Shown piece after piece: positions 1-5,588 of a DNA stretch of 64,000 nt. The notes below the pieces were generated by a model. The model did not search any database, was not told the origin of the DNA, and was given only the letters and a program-made list of their open reading frames with translations. The stretch spans positions 930,001 through 994,000 of the forward strand of contig NZ_AP029018.1 of NCBI RefSeq assembly GCF_037076525.1, written 5' to 3'. The translations under genes were made by a program, and so were the position numbers. Positions within the stretch are counted from its first letter, which is position 1. Every line of letters begins with the position of its first letter. Source of the DNA: Selenomonas sp. TAMA-11512. GTDB lineage: Bacteria; Bacillota; Negativicutes; Selenomonadales; Selenomonadaceae.

Positions 1-279
1 CGGCAGTATGTGTCTGTCTAGTAAGCATTGATAGTATGCGAGCGTCGATTCTTCTAACTTGTCATCTCGGCGCTTCATTAATATGAAATCTTCTGCGAAA
101 TTATGAAATGTCTCGATACAGAGATAATCGGCGATGTTGCCTTTAAGGAGTCGCTGCCGCTCGGCTTCCAGTTCTTTCAAGCTGTAGCCGTAGATATACT
201 TCTTCACTTTCTCCCCGGTCAGGGGATTTTCGATGGTCACGCTGGATTGATAGCGTCCGTCTTTTCTTTTTGTTGGCAC
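1..279 (-). CDS. int: Tyrosine recombinase/integrase, N-terminal part
   Basis: The 93 visible residues, read leftward from a GTG start at 279, begin MPTKRKDGRYQSSVTI. They then give the KKYIYGYSLKELEAE stretch typical of the AP2-like arm-binding domain of phage tyrosine integrases, and the start of the SAM-like core-binding domain (roughly residues 55-93). A strong AGGAGG lies 6-7 bases before the GTG. The catalytic R-H-R-Y domain is beyond the left edge. The position at the prophage end and the tRNA-Leu attachment site at 42276 support site-specific integration and excision as its role. Calling it a tyrosine integrase rests on the N-terminal domain and context only. Confidence 0.85.
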   Translation of the reverse strand, partial: MPTKRKDGRYQSSVTIENPLTGEKVKKYIYGYSLKELEAERQRLLKGNIADYLCIETFHNFAEDFILMKRRDDKLEESTLAYYQCLLDRHILP

Positions 280-350
280 GGTAAACACCTCCTGACTTAC
301 GTTGCTCATCGTGATGGCGCACGGTGGGCGGTTTTTATTTCTGATTTCCA

Positions 351-665
351 TTATCTCTGTGGCTTTAACCCCATCGCTTCCCACCGCTTATAATCTTCCT
401 CAGTTGGTGGGGGACCTCCTCCATCAAGATCAGTAACCCTATCATCAAGATCTCTAACTTTATCTTCGAGGTCGAGTATGGAGCTCTCGATATCTCTGAC
501 AGAGTTCTCGATGTTACCGGCCTTTAAATGCTTTTTAAAAGACGCGCGGTTCTTTTGGACAATTTTATGGAGTGATTCGATATAGTTCTGTTGCTGGTAT
601 GTGATGACGCTGAGAGCACATATTGCGACGACCAGCAGGGTAGTAATGATGTTTTGGCGGGTCAT
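351..665 (-). CDS. Small membrane-anchored coiled-coil protein
   Basis: This 104-residue protein has one hydrophobic segment at about residues 6-22. It is followed by a charged region and a heptad-like Leu/Asp/Glu stretch (about residues 50-80, SILDLEDKVRDLDDRVTDLD), then a short proline/glycine-rich tail. It begins within the end of the upstream membrane protein gene (4-base overlap), so the two are translationally coupled. A GAGGTGGAG sequence precedes the ATG. The predicted form is a single-pass membrane protein with a coiled coil. It lies between integrase and repressor, on the strand transcribed in the lysogen, where prophages often carry superinfection-exclusion or defence genes. No family was recognised, so that role is inference. 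Confidence 0.6.
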   Translation of the reverse strand: MTRQNIITTLLVVAICALSVITYQQQNYIESLHKIVQKNRASFKKHLKAGNIENSVRDIESSILDLEDKVRDLDDRVTDLDGGGPPPTEEDYKRWEAMGLKPQR

Positions 666-1165
666 GGCGGATCTCCACCTCTTTTGTTGTTTACGACCGA
701 ATTGTTGCGTTGATGTTTGTAGTCACCTGAAGGGAGCACCTCGAATGAGCTTTTCCCTTCATGGACGTATTTTTTAACGGGACCATATAATTCGTATCTT
801 AGCTCGGAAATTGTGTTTTTTAGGATTCGTATTTCATCTTCGTAAGACTTACATGTGCTAATATCTTTATCTGCAAAATCTCTTTGTTTGTCTTCGTATT
901 TTCTCTGTAATGCATCATATTCTTTTTGTAGGTTTTTATACTCTTCCGCTTGAGATTTACATGTTTTTCCCAGAGAGTTTGAAATTTCCATTCTTCCCAG
1001 ATCGGCCAGCATTCCGAGGATTGTGGCGGCACCTGCCATACTGATTGCATCGCCTGCGTCAGAAAAAAGAGAAGAGGTCAAGATGGTGAGGAGGGCTGTT
1101 CCGTGGAATAAAATAGAACCACTGTTTAAGAATAAAAGGTCGCTTTCACGCTGCCATGTGCTCAT
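662..1165 (-). CDS. Membrane protein with long coiled coil, lysogeny module
   Basis: This 167-residue protein has a hydrophobic, Ala/Leu/Ile-rich N-terminal third (about residues 10-55) that could form one or two membrane helices. A strongly charged coiled coil (about 70-125, Lys/Glu/Gln-rich) and a basic, asparagine-rich tail follow. The AAGGAGCG site 8 bases before the ATG is good, and the start overlaps the ImmA-like stop codon. With the smaller partner downstream it forms a two-gene unit co-oriented with the repressor, so both are probably expressed in the lysogen. A membrane sensor or exclusion function is possible but nothing in the sequence proves it. Confidence 0.6.
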   Translation of the reverse strand: MSTWQRESDLLFLNSGSILFHGTALLTILTSSLFSDAGDAISMAGAATILGMLADLGRMEISNSLGKTCKSQAEEYKNLQKEYDALQRKYEDKQRDFADKDISTCKSYEDEIRILKNTISELRYELYGPVKKYVHEGKSSFEVLPSGDYKHQRNNSVVNNKRGGDPP

Positions 1166-1410
1166 ATAGATCGCTCCTTAATATTCGATGCAGGAAAATG
1201 AGCTTCCGCCTCAATCTCGTCCGCCATCTCGGGGCGGTGAAAGTCGTTTCTTTTGATGTGCTCAAGCTCGTGTAGATATGTCTCTATATTTGTTTCTCTT
1301 CTATGGTTGGCGTTCAATACAACTGTCGGATCTCCGTTTTCATCAAGCACGGTGAATCCTCTGATCTCAACGGGAAGATTTTGCAACACTGTTCTTACAT
1401 CAGTCGTCAT
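1162..1410 (-). CDS. ImmA/IrrE-like zinc metallopeptidase, short form
   Basis: A HELEH zinc-binding motif sits at about residues 47-51 of this 82-residue protein, followed by an acidic stretch (DEIEAEAHF) that resembles the third-ligand region of ImmA/IrrE proteases. In ICEBs1 and many phages such enzymes cleave the partner repressor after DNA damage. Its overlap with the repressor gene (11 bases) fits that pairing. I start it at ATG 1410, because the AAGGAG site is 10 bases from that codon but only 1 base from the alternative GTG at 1419. It is shorter than typical ImmA (about 125 residues), so activity is likely but not certain. Confidence 0.75.
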   Translation of the reverse strand: MTTDVRTVLQNLPVEIRGFTVLDENGDPTVVLNANHRRETNIETYLHELEHIKRNDFHRPEMADEIEAEAHFPASNIKERSI

Positions 1411-1798
1411 AATCTCCACGCTCCTTCGATTTTTGGTATTCGATAAAACGCCTCACCTCTTCAATCGATTCTTTCTTTAAGCCCCGTGTCGCGTCAAAGA
1501 GGACGCGGATATCGGGGTTCTCTTTCATTTCATTTGCAATCGCCGCTACTTCCGGATCGTCGTAGTAGGAGGTTGGAAAATTTTCCTCTAAAAAGTAGCT
1601 TTTCCCCAAGTTAAAATGGTCGGCTATTTTTTGTATCACGCCCATTCTTGGAAGTGATATTTGCAACAACCATTTACCCACAGTCGATTCGCTTACATTT
1701 AGGATTTTACTTAGTTCTGCCTGATTGATGTCACGTTCATTCATTACGCGTTGCAAACGCGTACTAAAAAGCTTTTTGAGCCCCTCTGTATCTGGCAC
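1400..1798 (-). CDS. CI-like phage repressor (XRE helix-turn-helix)
   Basis: This 132-residue protein carries an N-terminal XRE-type helix-turn-helix at about residues 12-65 (INQAELSKILNVSESTVGKW). The C-terminal part is acidic and charged, with no visible LexA-type Ser/Lys protease signature. That fits a repressor inactivated by the adjacent ImmA-like protease rather than by self-cleavage. It starts at GTG 1798 behind AAAGGTGGTG. Its promoter carries an operator in the spacer, so it should regulate itself as well as the rightward early promoter. Confidence 0.9.
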   Translation of the reverse strand: MPDTEGLKKLFSTRLQRVMNERDINQAELSKILNVSESTVGKWLLQISLPRMGVIQKIADHFNLGKSYFLEENFPTSYYDDPEVAAIANEMKENPDIRVLFDATRGLKKESIEEVRRFIEYQKSKERGDYDD

Positions 1799-1821
1799 TT
1801 ACATCACCACCTTTGCCATAG

Positions 1822-1850
1822 ATTATAGAATAATATTCTATATATGTCAA
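1822..1850 (-). promoter_or_regulatory. Leftward repressor promoter (PRM-like)
   Basis: On the minus strand TTGACA (1850-1845) and TATAAT (1827-1822) are separated by exactly 17 bases. Both boxes match the sigma-A consensus perfectly. The predicted start is just upstream of the repressor gene. The spacer contains a 19-base palindrome that serves as an operator, so this promoter is probably autoregulated. Confidence 0.88.
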
Positions 1851-1902
1851 ATAAAAACTAATAGGACTAGAAAAAAAATCTTGACTATAGAAATAAAATC
1901 TA
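1826..1902. promoter_or_regulatory. Operators O1-O3 of the lysogeny switch (TAGA-N7-TCTA)
   Basis: Three 15-base sites share the pattern TAGA-N7-TCTA: 1826-1840 (within a perfect 9+1+9 palindrome at 1824-1842), 1868-1882 (last base differs) and 1888-1902. O1 lies in the spacer of the leftward promoter and O3 in the spacer of the rightward promoter. A bound repressor or Cro-like dimer would therefore block either polymerase directly. The arrangement is analogous to lambda OR but with operators between the -35 and -10 boxes. Confidence 0.85.
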
Positions 1903-1909
1903 GTATGAT
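1881..1909 (+). promoter_or_regulatory. Rightward early promoter (PR-like)
   Basis: TTGACT (1881-1886) and TATGAT (1904-1909) are separated by 17 bases. Operator O3 occupies the spacer and O2 overlaps the -35 box. It should drive the Cro-like gene and the early operon when the repressor is removed. Confidence 0.88.
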
Positions 1910-1941
1910 TGTGTTGAAGGGGTTGAGAAAGGAGGTTAAAG

Positions 1942-2133
1942 ATGTTTCAAATATCTTTAAAGGCAGCAAGAGTAAATGCAGGACTTACCATTGTTGAGGC
2001 TGCAAAAGCCCTTGGGATATGCAAAGAGCGGGTTATGAAATACGAACGGACTCCAGGTCTTGTGAATCCTATATATCAGAAGAAGATATCCGAGGCGTAT
2101 AAGTGCCCCATTGACTGTATTAAATTTACCTAG
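1942..2133 (+). CDS. Cro-like helix-turn-helix regulator
   Basis: This 63-residue protein is almost entirely one helix-turn-helix domain (about residues 5-58, with VEAAKALGICKERVMKYE spanning the two recognition helices). It is the first gene of the rightward early transcript, behind an AAGGAGG site 6 bases from the ATG. Position and size fit a Cro-type regulator that binds the same TAGA-N7-TCTA operators and favours lytic growth. It has two cysteines and a short C-terminal tail. Confidence 0.85.
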   Translation: MFQISLKAARVNAGLTIVEAAKALGICKERVMKYERTPGLVNPIYQKKISEAYKCPIDCIKFT

Positions 2134-2137
2134 AAAC

Positions 2138-2152
2138 TAGAATTTAATTCTA
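2138..2152. promoter_or_regulatory. Operator O4 downstream of the Cro-like gene
   Basis: A fourth TAGA-N7-TCTA site lies 4 bases after the Cro-like stop codon and about 235 bases from the promoter cluster. It may allow looping between distant operators or roadblock transcription into the next gene at 2187. Confidence 0.7.
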
Positions 2153-2186
2153 TATCAACAACCCAAAACAGAAAGAAGGTGAGGAG

Positions 2187-2399
2187 ATGGCAAAAGAAAA
2201 GCCCTCGAAAGTGCCGCTGACGCTGCGGCTTCCGAGGGAACTCTATGAGGAGCTGAAGGAGGAGGCGGAGCGTCTTGGACTAGACGTGAAAAGCCTCATC
2301 GTTGTTCTTCTTCTTGCTTATGTTTCTTCACATAGTCTTCAATGGCTACGACAATTTCCCGCGCGGCTGGTCGATGGTTTTTCTCTGCAACAGCTTTAA
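2187..2399 (+). CDS. Ribbon-helix-helix (Arc/CopG-like) protein
   Basis: Residues 8-45 (VPLTLRLPRELYEELKEEAE then a second helix) fit a ribbon-helix-helix DNA-binding domain, a beta strand followed by two helices. The start follows AGAAGGTGAGG. The last 35 residues are antisense to another ribbon-helix-helix gene (2296-2457, minus) and look unrelated to the family. The frame may therefore be a domain that has lost its original 3' end, or the two genes genuinely overlap tail to tail. Early regulatory function is inferred. Confidence 0.55.
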   Translation: MAKEKPSKVPLTLRLPRELYEELKEEAERLGLDVKSLIVVLLLAYVSSHSLQWLRQFPARLVDGFSLQQL

Positions 2400-2457
2400 T
2401 TTCCTCAAACAGTTCTGCGGGCATACGTAATGTAAAGCGTTTCTCAAAATCTGACAT
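2296..2457 (-). CDS. Arc-like ribbon-helix-helix repressor, leftward
   Basis: Translation of the minus strand from ATG 2457 gives 53 residues beginning MSDFEKRFTLRMPAELFEEI and ending KKHKQEEEQR. This is a complete Arc-type fold: a beta strand (RFTLRMP), helix A, and helix B with RPAAREIVVAIEDY. AGGAGG lies 8 bases upstream. It is divergent from a second ribbon-helix-helix gene (2572) across a shared region with seven GGTGT/ACACC boxes, which are the probable binding sites of one or both. It resembles the P22 Arc/Mnt type of secondary immunity control. Confidence 0.8.
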   Translation of the reverse strand: MSDFEKRFTLRMPAELFEEIKAVAEKNHRPAAREIVVAIEDYVKKHKQEEEQR

Positions 2458-2473
2458 GGTAATCCCTCCTTAG

Positions 2474-2565
2474 ACACCATTATAACACCGTGCAGGTGTA
2501 AATGACAGAAAAACATATTGACACCTCAAAGGTGTCGTGATAATATAAAGGTGTCTAGGAGGTGT
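2474..2565. promoter_or_regulatory. Divergent operator region with seven GGTGT/ACACC boxes
   Basis: ACACC occurs at 2474, 2485 and 2521, and GGTGT at 2495, 2531, 2550 and 2561. The boxes at 2521 and 2531 form a GACACCT-CAA-AGGTGTC palindrome between the -35 and -10 boxes of the rightward promoter. The region lies between two divergent ribbon-helix-helix genes. Such proteins bind short repeated half-sites cooperatively, so this is the likely operator. A TATAAT on the minus strand (centred near 2483) would serve the leftward gene. Confidence 0.75.
2518..2546 (+). promoter_or_regulatory. Promoter of the rightward ribbon-helix-helix gene
   Basis: TTGACA (2518-2523), a 17-base spacer and TAATAT (2541-2546). 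Two GGTGT half-sites fill the spacer. Transcription would begin about 20 bases before ATG 2572. Confidence 0.75.
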
Positions 2566-2571
2566 CAACAA

Positions 2572-2721
2572 ATGGAAAAGCCAATAAGGTTTACACTGAG
2601 AATCGTCACAAGCCTTGATAAAGCCCTGACGGATTTAGCTAAGGCGGCGGGGCAATCTAAAACGGGGCTTATCACGCAAATCCTTTGGGAGTATGTACGG
2701 CAACAGAAAAAGCCCGCATGA
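2572..2721 (+). CDS. Ribbon-helix-helix regulator, rightward partner
   Basis: This 49-residue protein begins MEKPIRFTLRIVTSLDKALT. It has the strand (RFTLRI), helix A (DKALTDLAKAAG) and helix B (SKTGLITQILWEYV) of the Arc/CopG fold. I use ATG 2572 behind AGGAGG. The longer frame from 2518 would start inside the -35 box and is not credible. With the leftward Arc-like gene it forms a divergent pair that probably competes for the GGTGT boxes. Confidence 0.8.
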   Translation: MEKPIRFTLRIVTSLDKALTDLAKAAGQSKTGLITQILWEYVRQQKKPA

Positions 2722-2727
2722 GCGGGC
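2707..2727 (-). terminator. Leftward terminator overlapping the RHH stop codon
   Basis: GCCCGC-ATGA-GCGGGC (2712-2727) is a perfect 6-bp stem. On the minus strand it is followed by TTTTT. It would stop leftward transcripts before they enter the divergent ribbon-helix-helix region. Confidence 0.6.
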
Positions 2728-2746
2728 GGAGGGAGGTGAAGAGAAG

Positions 2747-2866
2747 ATGGAGATCACAATCGTTTTTCGCGCGGAGATGTGGAAAAGTATGGATGCTTTT
2801 TTAGAGCATTTAAAAAGAGCAAGCTTCCCAAAGGGAAGCAAGCTCAAAGTGGTGATCTATGTGTGA
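2747..2866 (+). CDS. Possible 39-residue small protein
   Basis: A frame from ATG 2747 behind GGGAGGTGAAG encodes 39 residues beginning MEITIVFRAEMWKSMDAFLE and ending KVVIYV. The start signal is good and the protein could form a small alpha/beta fold. Its second half, however, coincides with a strong leftward terminator hairpin (2817-2845), so the codons may be a by-product of that structure. No family recognised. Confidence 0.35.
   Translation: MEITIVFRAEMWKSMDAFLEHLKRASFPKGSKLKVVIYV
2812..2845 (-). terminator. Strong leftward terminator
   Basis: On the minus strand GAGC-TT-GCTTCCC-TTT-GGGAAGC-TT-GCTC is followed by TTTTT. The symmetric stem has one 2x2 internal loop. It lies 33 bases after the stop codon of the leftward gene at 2878-3099 and is its natural terminator. 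Confidence 0.8.
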
Positions 2867-2877
2867 TCAGGACAGTT

Positions 2878-3099
2878 TCACGCTTCGGCAATCTCGACAA
2901 AAAGAATCAAGCTGCCATGCGTGGATACGGAATTTGATTCACCAATGACGGCATAGGGGCCGGAGGAAGGCAAAGGGAGGGGCTTCCCTTTGCAAATAGA
3001 GATAGTTTCCAGTTGCCCACCAGAATACTGGGCAACTGAAACAGCGTTTTCAACAATGGTCTCCGTACCGTCATTGAAATGAATTTTTACTGAAAACAT
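2878..3099 (-). CDS. Small hypothetical phage protein, leftward
   Basis: This protein has 73 residues from ATG 3099 (MFSVKIHFNDGTETIVENAV). I prefer that start to the GTG at 3108, which lies inside the AAGGAGGTG site. The alternating hydrophobic pattern suggests a compact beta-rich fold. No signal peptide or known motif is seen. It is transcribed against the early operon from a probable promoter (TTGTTT, 18-base spacer, TATACT near 3152-3123) and ends at its own terminator (2845-2812). It is therefore an independent unit expressed in the opposite direction to its neighbours, which suggests lysogenic or constitutive expression. Function unknown. Confidence 0.65.
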   Translation of the reverse strand: MFSVKIHFNDGTETIVENAVSVAQYSGGQLETISICKGKPLPLPSSGPYAVIGESNSVSTHGSLILFVEIAEA

Positions 3100-3170
3100 G
3101 ATAATCACCTCCTTCCGTGTTCAGTATAGCACGGCGTGGAGGCGGGAAACAACATTGAGGAGGTGACAAG

Positions 3171-3485
3171 ATGGAGAGAGACACAATCCCAATCTGGGAG
3201 AAAGCTACTTTGACAATCGAGGAGACGGTCACCTTGACGGGCCTCGGACGAGATACTGTCCGCGCCTTGACGTTCGCCGCACTGAACGGCGTAGGCGACT
3301 TCCCGGCGTTCAAGGTCGGGAGAACTGCCCGCGTGGCACGTCTGCCGCTTCTGGATTGGCTTCGTGACGTGGCGAGGTCTCACAGAGATCTCAAGCGGGC
3401 GGAGGCGATTGTCGAGAATGCGAAGAAGATGGGAACGCCGCGCGGTCGGGGGCGGCCGCGAAAGAGAAGGGAGGCTATCGCGTGA
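3171..3485 (+). CDS. Excisionase-like MerR-type DNA-binding protein
   Basis: Residues 14-65 (LTIEETVTLTGLGRDTVRAL then AFKVGRTARVARLPLLDWL) form the winged helix-turn-helix of excisionase/AlpA family proteins. The wing residues match the family's FKVGR pattern. The C-terminus carries an AT-hook-like GRGRPRKRR, which would add minor-groove binding. AGGAGGTGACAAG precedes the ATG. A role in excision directionality fits a prophage with a tyrosine integrase, although these proteins can also be transcription regulators. Confidence 0.7.
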   Translation: MERDTIPIWEKATLTIEETVTLTGLGRDTVRALTFAALNGVGDFPAFKVGRTARVARLPLLDWLRDVARSHRDLKRAEAIVENAKKMGTPRGRGRPRKRREAIA

Positions 3486-3778
3486 TAAACAAAATCATAA
3501 TAGTTGCCGCCCTAATCGGGGCAATATTCATCTTGTCCGGGGCGGCAATCCGGGACGATGCCGCGGATGCGGTGTTCGTCGAGGAGACGTACATCGTGAA
3601 GCCGGGGGATACGGTGTGGAGTATCGCCGAGGAGTATCTGCCGAAAAACACATACTCACGACGCTACATCTTGGAGTATGTGGAAGGGATTAAAGAAAAT
3701 AACCCGTGGCTGGTTGAGCGCAAGAGCCAGCTGCAGCCGGGGGACGAGCTTGTGATGACGTACTGGGTCAAGAAGTAA
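3482..3778 (+). CDS. LysM-domain membrane/secreted protein
   Basis: A 98-residue protein with an N-terminal hydrophobic segment (about residues 4-24, ending SGAAIRDDAADA). One LysM domain follows at about 37-94: YIVKPGDTVWSIAEEYLP at its start and LQPGDELVM at its end. LysM binds peptidoglycan, so the protein probably sits on the outer face of the cytoplasmic membrane and touches the cell wall. The start overlaps the stop of the excisionase-like gene. Early expression of a wall-binding membrane protein suggests a role in host takeover or exclusion, but this is inference. Confidence 0.75.
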   Translation: MINKIIIVAALIGAIFILSGAAIRDDAADAVFVEETYIVKPGDTVWSIAEEYLPKNTYSRRYILEYVEGIKENNPWLVERKSQLQPGDELVMTYWVKK

Positions 3779-3792
3779 AGGAGGAAAAGAAA

Positions 3793-4362
3793 ATGAACAA
3801 AGAAAAACTGAAAGAAATCATAAAAAGTCACGGGAGATGGCTTAAGGGAGAATCGGATGGTCAACGTGCTGACCTGCGCGGTGCTGACCTGCGCGATGCC
3901 GACCTGTGCGATGCCGACCTGCGCGGTGCCGACCTGCGCGATGCCGACCTGTGCGATGCCGACCTGCGCGGTGCCGACCTGCGCGATGCCGACCTGCGCG
4001 ATGCCGACCTGTGCGGCGCTAACTTGTGCGGAGCTAACTTGTGCTTGGCTGACCTGCGCGGCGCTAACTTGTGCGGCGCTAACTTGTGCTGGGCTGACCT
4101 GCGCGGTGCTGTGATGTCCGTAAACATAATTCAGGTAGGTCCGATTGGCAGCCGGAGGAGTTACACGACGTATAACGTCACCGAAGATATTGTCCAATGC
4201 GGTTTTTGGAATCACTATAGGGGCGGCACTTTGGCGGAGTTTGAAGCGCGAGTTGAGGAGTTATATCCCGCGGAAAAAGGGGGTACATTTAAATACCGCA
4301 AAGAATATCTGGCTGTTATCGCATATTTTAAAGCGATGCGAGAAATGGAGGGTCAAAAATGA
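3793..4362 (+). CDS. Pentapeptide-repeat protein
   Basis: About 17 consecutive A(D/N)L(R/C)X pentapeptides (residues ~26-110, such as ADLRG, ADLCD, ANLCG) predict a right-handed quadrilateral beta helix. A globular C-terminal region without repeats (about 111-189) follows. Pentapeptide-repeat proteins include DNA mimics that protect or inhibit gyrase, but most phage members have no known role. AGGAGG precedes the ATG. Many repeat units are nearly identical in DNA, a sign of recent tandem expansion. The unusual cysteine content (ADLC/ANLC units) places a column of cysteines on one face of the predicted helix. Confidence 0.9.
   Translation: MNKEKLKEIIKSHGRWLKGESDGQRADLRGADLRDADLCDADLRGADLRDADLCDADLRGADLRDADLRDADLCGANLCGANLCLADLRGANLCGANLCWADLRGAVMSVNIIQVGPIGSRRSYTTYNVTEDIVQCGFWNHYRGGTLAEFEARVEELYPAEKGGTFKYRKEYLAVIAYFKAMREMEGQK
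3862..4110 (+). repeat. 15-bp tandem repeats encoding pentapeptides
   Basis: Units of 15 bases built on GCTGACCTGCGCG / GCCGACCTGTGCGAT recur about 17 times with very few differences. The middle (about 3890-4010) is a higher-order repeat of three units. It is coding, not CRISPR, since no spacers intervene. Confidence 0.85.
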
Positions 4363-4655
4363 AAACAAAGGTCGTACAACAGGTAAACGCGTTCACGCTC
4401 CAAGGAAGCAACTATAACGGAACCGGAGATATAATCGAGGTCGGCTACTCTGAGCTAGAAGCCGCACCGGTCGGAACGGTCTGGAACGGCTTTGATGACC
4501 ACAACTGCGGTCGAGACCTTCGAGAAGAATCTGCAGAAGTTGTCTATAAGACCGACCGCGGATGTGCGGTGCTCTTTCGGGAGTGGGGCACAACGGATGA
4601 ACCTACCCCGAGGGATTGGGAAAGCGCTTCGGAGCTGGTGTGGTATGAGTACTAA
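4359..4655 (+). CDS. Hypothetical phage protein
   Basis: A 98-residue acidic protein (MKTKVVQQVNAFTLQGSNYN at the start). It has conserved-looking aromatic and glycine residues but no recognised motif, membrane segment or signal peptide. GGAGG lies 8 bases upstream, and the ATG overlaps the pentapeptide-gene stop codon, so it is translated from the early operon. The downstream gap to 4744 (88 bases) holds only an imperfect hairpin and a 17-codon frame. Function unknown. Confidence 0.65.
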   Translation: MKTKVVQQVNAFTLQGSNYNGTGDIIEVGYSELEAAPVGTVWNGFDDHNCGRDLREESAEVVYKTDRGCAVLFREWGTTDEPTPRDWESASELVWYEY

Positions 4656-4743
4656 AGAAAAGCCCGAAGCGGCGGCAACCACTTCGAGCGATGAGTAAAA
4701 TATTTTCACCGTGATTGTACCACGGATGAGGAGGTAATGCAAG

Positions 4744-5058
4744 ATGAATGAGAGAGTTCGAGAAAGTCTTTTGTCGCTCATTTGCGCATATAAAGAAGCA
4801 AGAAAGGCACAAAAAGAAATATATAAGTATGGGTTTATGAACATAGTCGGAAGCCCCGCGGATTCTGTCATGGAGATACATATATCTTCGGATATATACA
4901 AAATGTCAGGGATGGAAACGAAAAAGATCGTGACCATCGATGGCTGGTTTCACGTAGAGGCGGATTTTGCAGACGGTTGGAAGATTACTGCATGCAAGAG
5001 AAAAGAAGAACTGACGGATACGGAGATGGCACTGTTAAGAAGAGCGGAGGTTGCATGA
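4744..5058 (+). CDS. Hypothetical phage early protein
   Basis: A 104-residue protein with a helical N-terminal half and a C-terminal part rich in beta-prone residues (MSGMETKKIVTIDGWFHVE). No family recognised. GAGGAGGTAATGCAAG precedes the ATG. Its stop overlaps the start of the Gam-like gene (ATGA), so it belongs to the recombination operon and is probably co-translated with Gam. Confidence 0.65.
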   Translation: MNERVRESLLSLICAYKEARKAQKEIYKYGFMNIVGSPADSVMEIHISSDIYKMSGMETKKIVTIDGWFHVEADFADGWKITACKRKEELTDTEMALLRRAEVA

Positions 5059-5588
5059 TGGAAAACATGGCGGAAGAAAGAAAAGAGCGTTTTGAAGTTG
5101 TAGACGCATCGTCTGCTGAGTGGTGCGTAGAGAAGATAGCAGGACTCGAAGCACGCAAAGCAGAGATTGACGCACAATACAAAAAGATGATCGAGCGATA
5201 CGACAAGTGGCGAGATGATGAATTGAAGAACATCGATGACAGCGTTTCTTTCTTTCATTCTCTCTTGCGCCCTTGGGTTTTTGAAGAGCTCAAAACAAGT
5301 AAAAATAAGTCCATTACTCTCCCAAGTGGAAGAGTAGGGACACGCAAAGGAAAAGAGACGTGGACTCTCGCAGGAAAGGAGTTCGACAGGAACGATCCTG
5401 CGTTGCTGGTTATAGCAAAGAGTATTGACAAAAAGTACGTCGAGATAAAAGAGTCGGTCAAATGGGCTGACTTAAAGAAAAATCTGCAGGTCACGGAAAG
5501 CGGCTCCGTTGTATCAGAGGATGGGGAAATTATAGATGCTTTCCATGTGGAGCAGGGTGAGCCGAAGTTTTATGTGGAGGTGAAATGA
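5055..5588 (+). CDS. gam: Gam-like host-nuclease inhibitor
   Basis: The 177-residue protein has an early coiled-coil helix pair (about residues 20-75). A central segment (KSITLPSGRVGTRKGKETW) and the FYVEV terminus match the Mu Gam-like family. These proteins bind double-stranded DNA ends as dimers and protect linear phage DNA from RecBCD/AddAB. I start at ATG 5055 (ATGATG), which overlaps the preceding stop and follows GGAGG, instead of the longer frame from 4977. The next gene is a Sak4-like recombinase, which supports a recombination role. Confidence 0.85.
   Translation: MMENMAEERKERFEVVDASSAEWCVEKIAGLEARKAEIDAQYKKMIERYDKWRDDELKNIDDSVSFFHSLLRPWVFEELKTSKNKSITLPSGRVGTRKGKETWTLAGKEFDRNDPALLVIAKSIDKKYVEIKESVKWADLKKNLQVTESGSVVSEDGEIIDAFHVEQGEPKFYVEVK

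Noticed and set aside
2518-2721. Longer start for the rightward ribbon-helix-helix protein
   Set aside because: It would begin with TTG inside the -35 box. The ATG at 2572 has AGGAGG and completes the fold.
3862-4110. CRISPR-like array
   Set aside because: The 15-bp units are contiguous, with no spacers, and encode protein. The 12-bp TGCA array at 7736 likewise lacks spacers. No cas gene is seen.
3664-4215. Low-complexity frames on both strands over the pentapeptide repeats
   Set aside because: The 15-bp repeat has no stop in several frames, so all look open. Only the A(D/N)LXX frame has a family and a ribosome site.
4646-4699. 17-codon frame after the hypothetical gene at 4359
   Set aside because: It overlaps the previous stop and has no ribosome site or conservation evidence.
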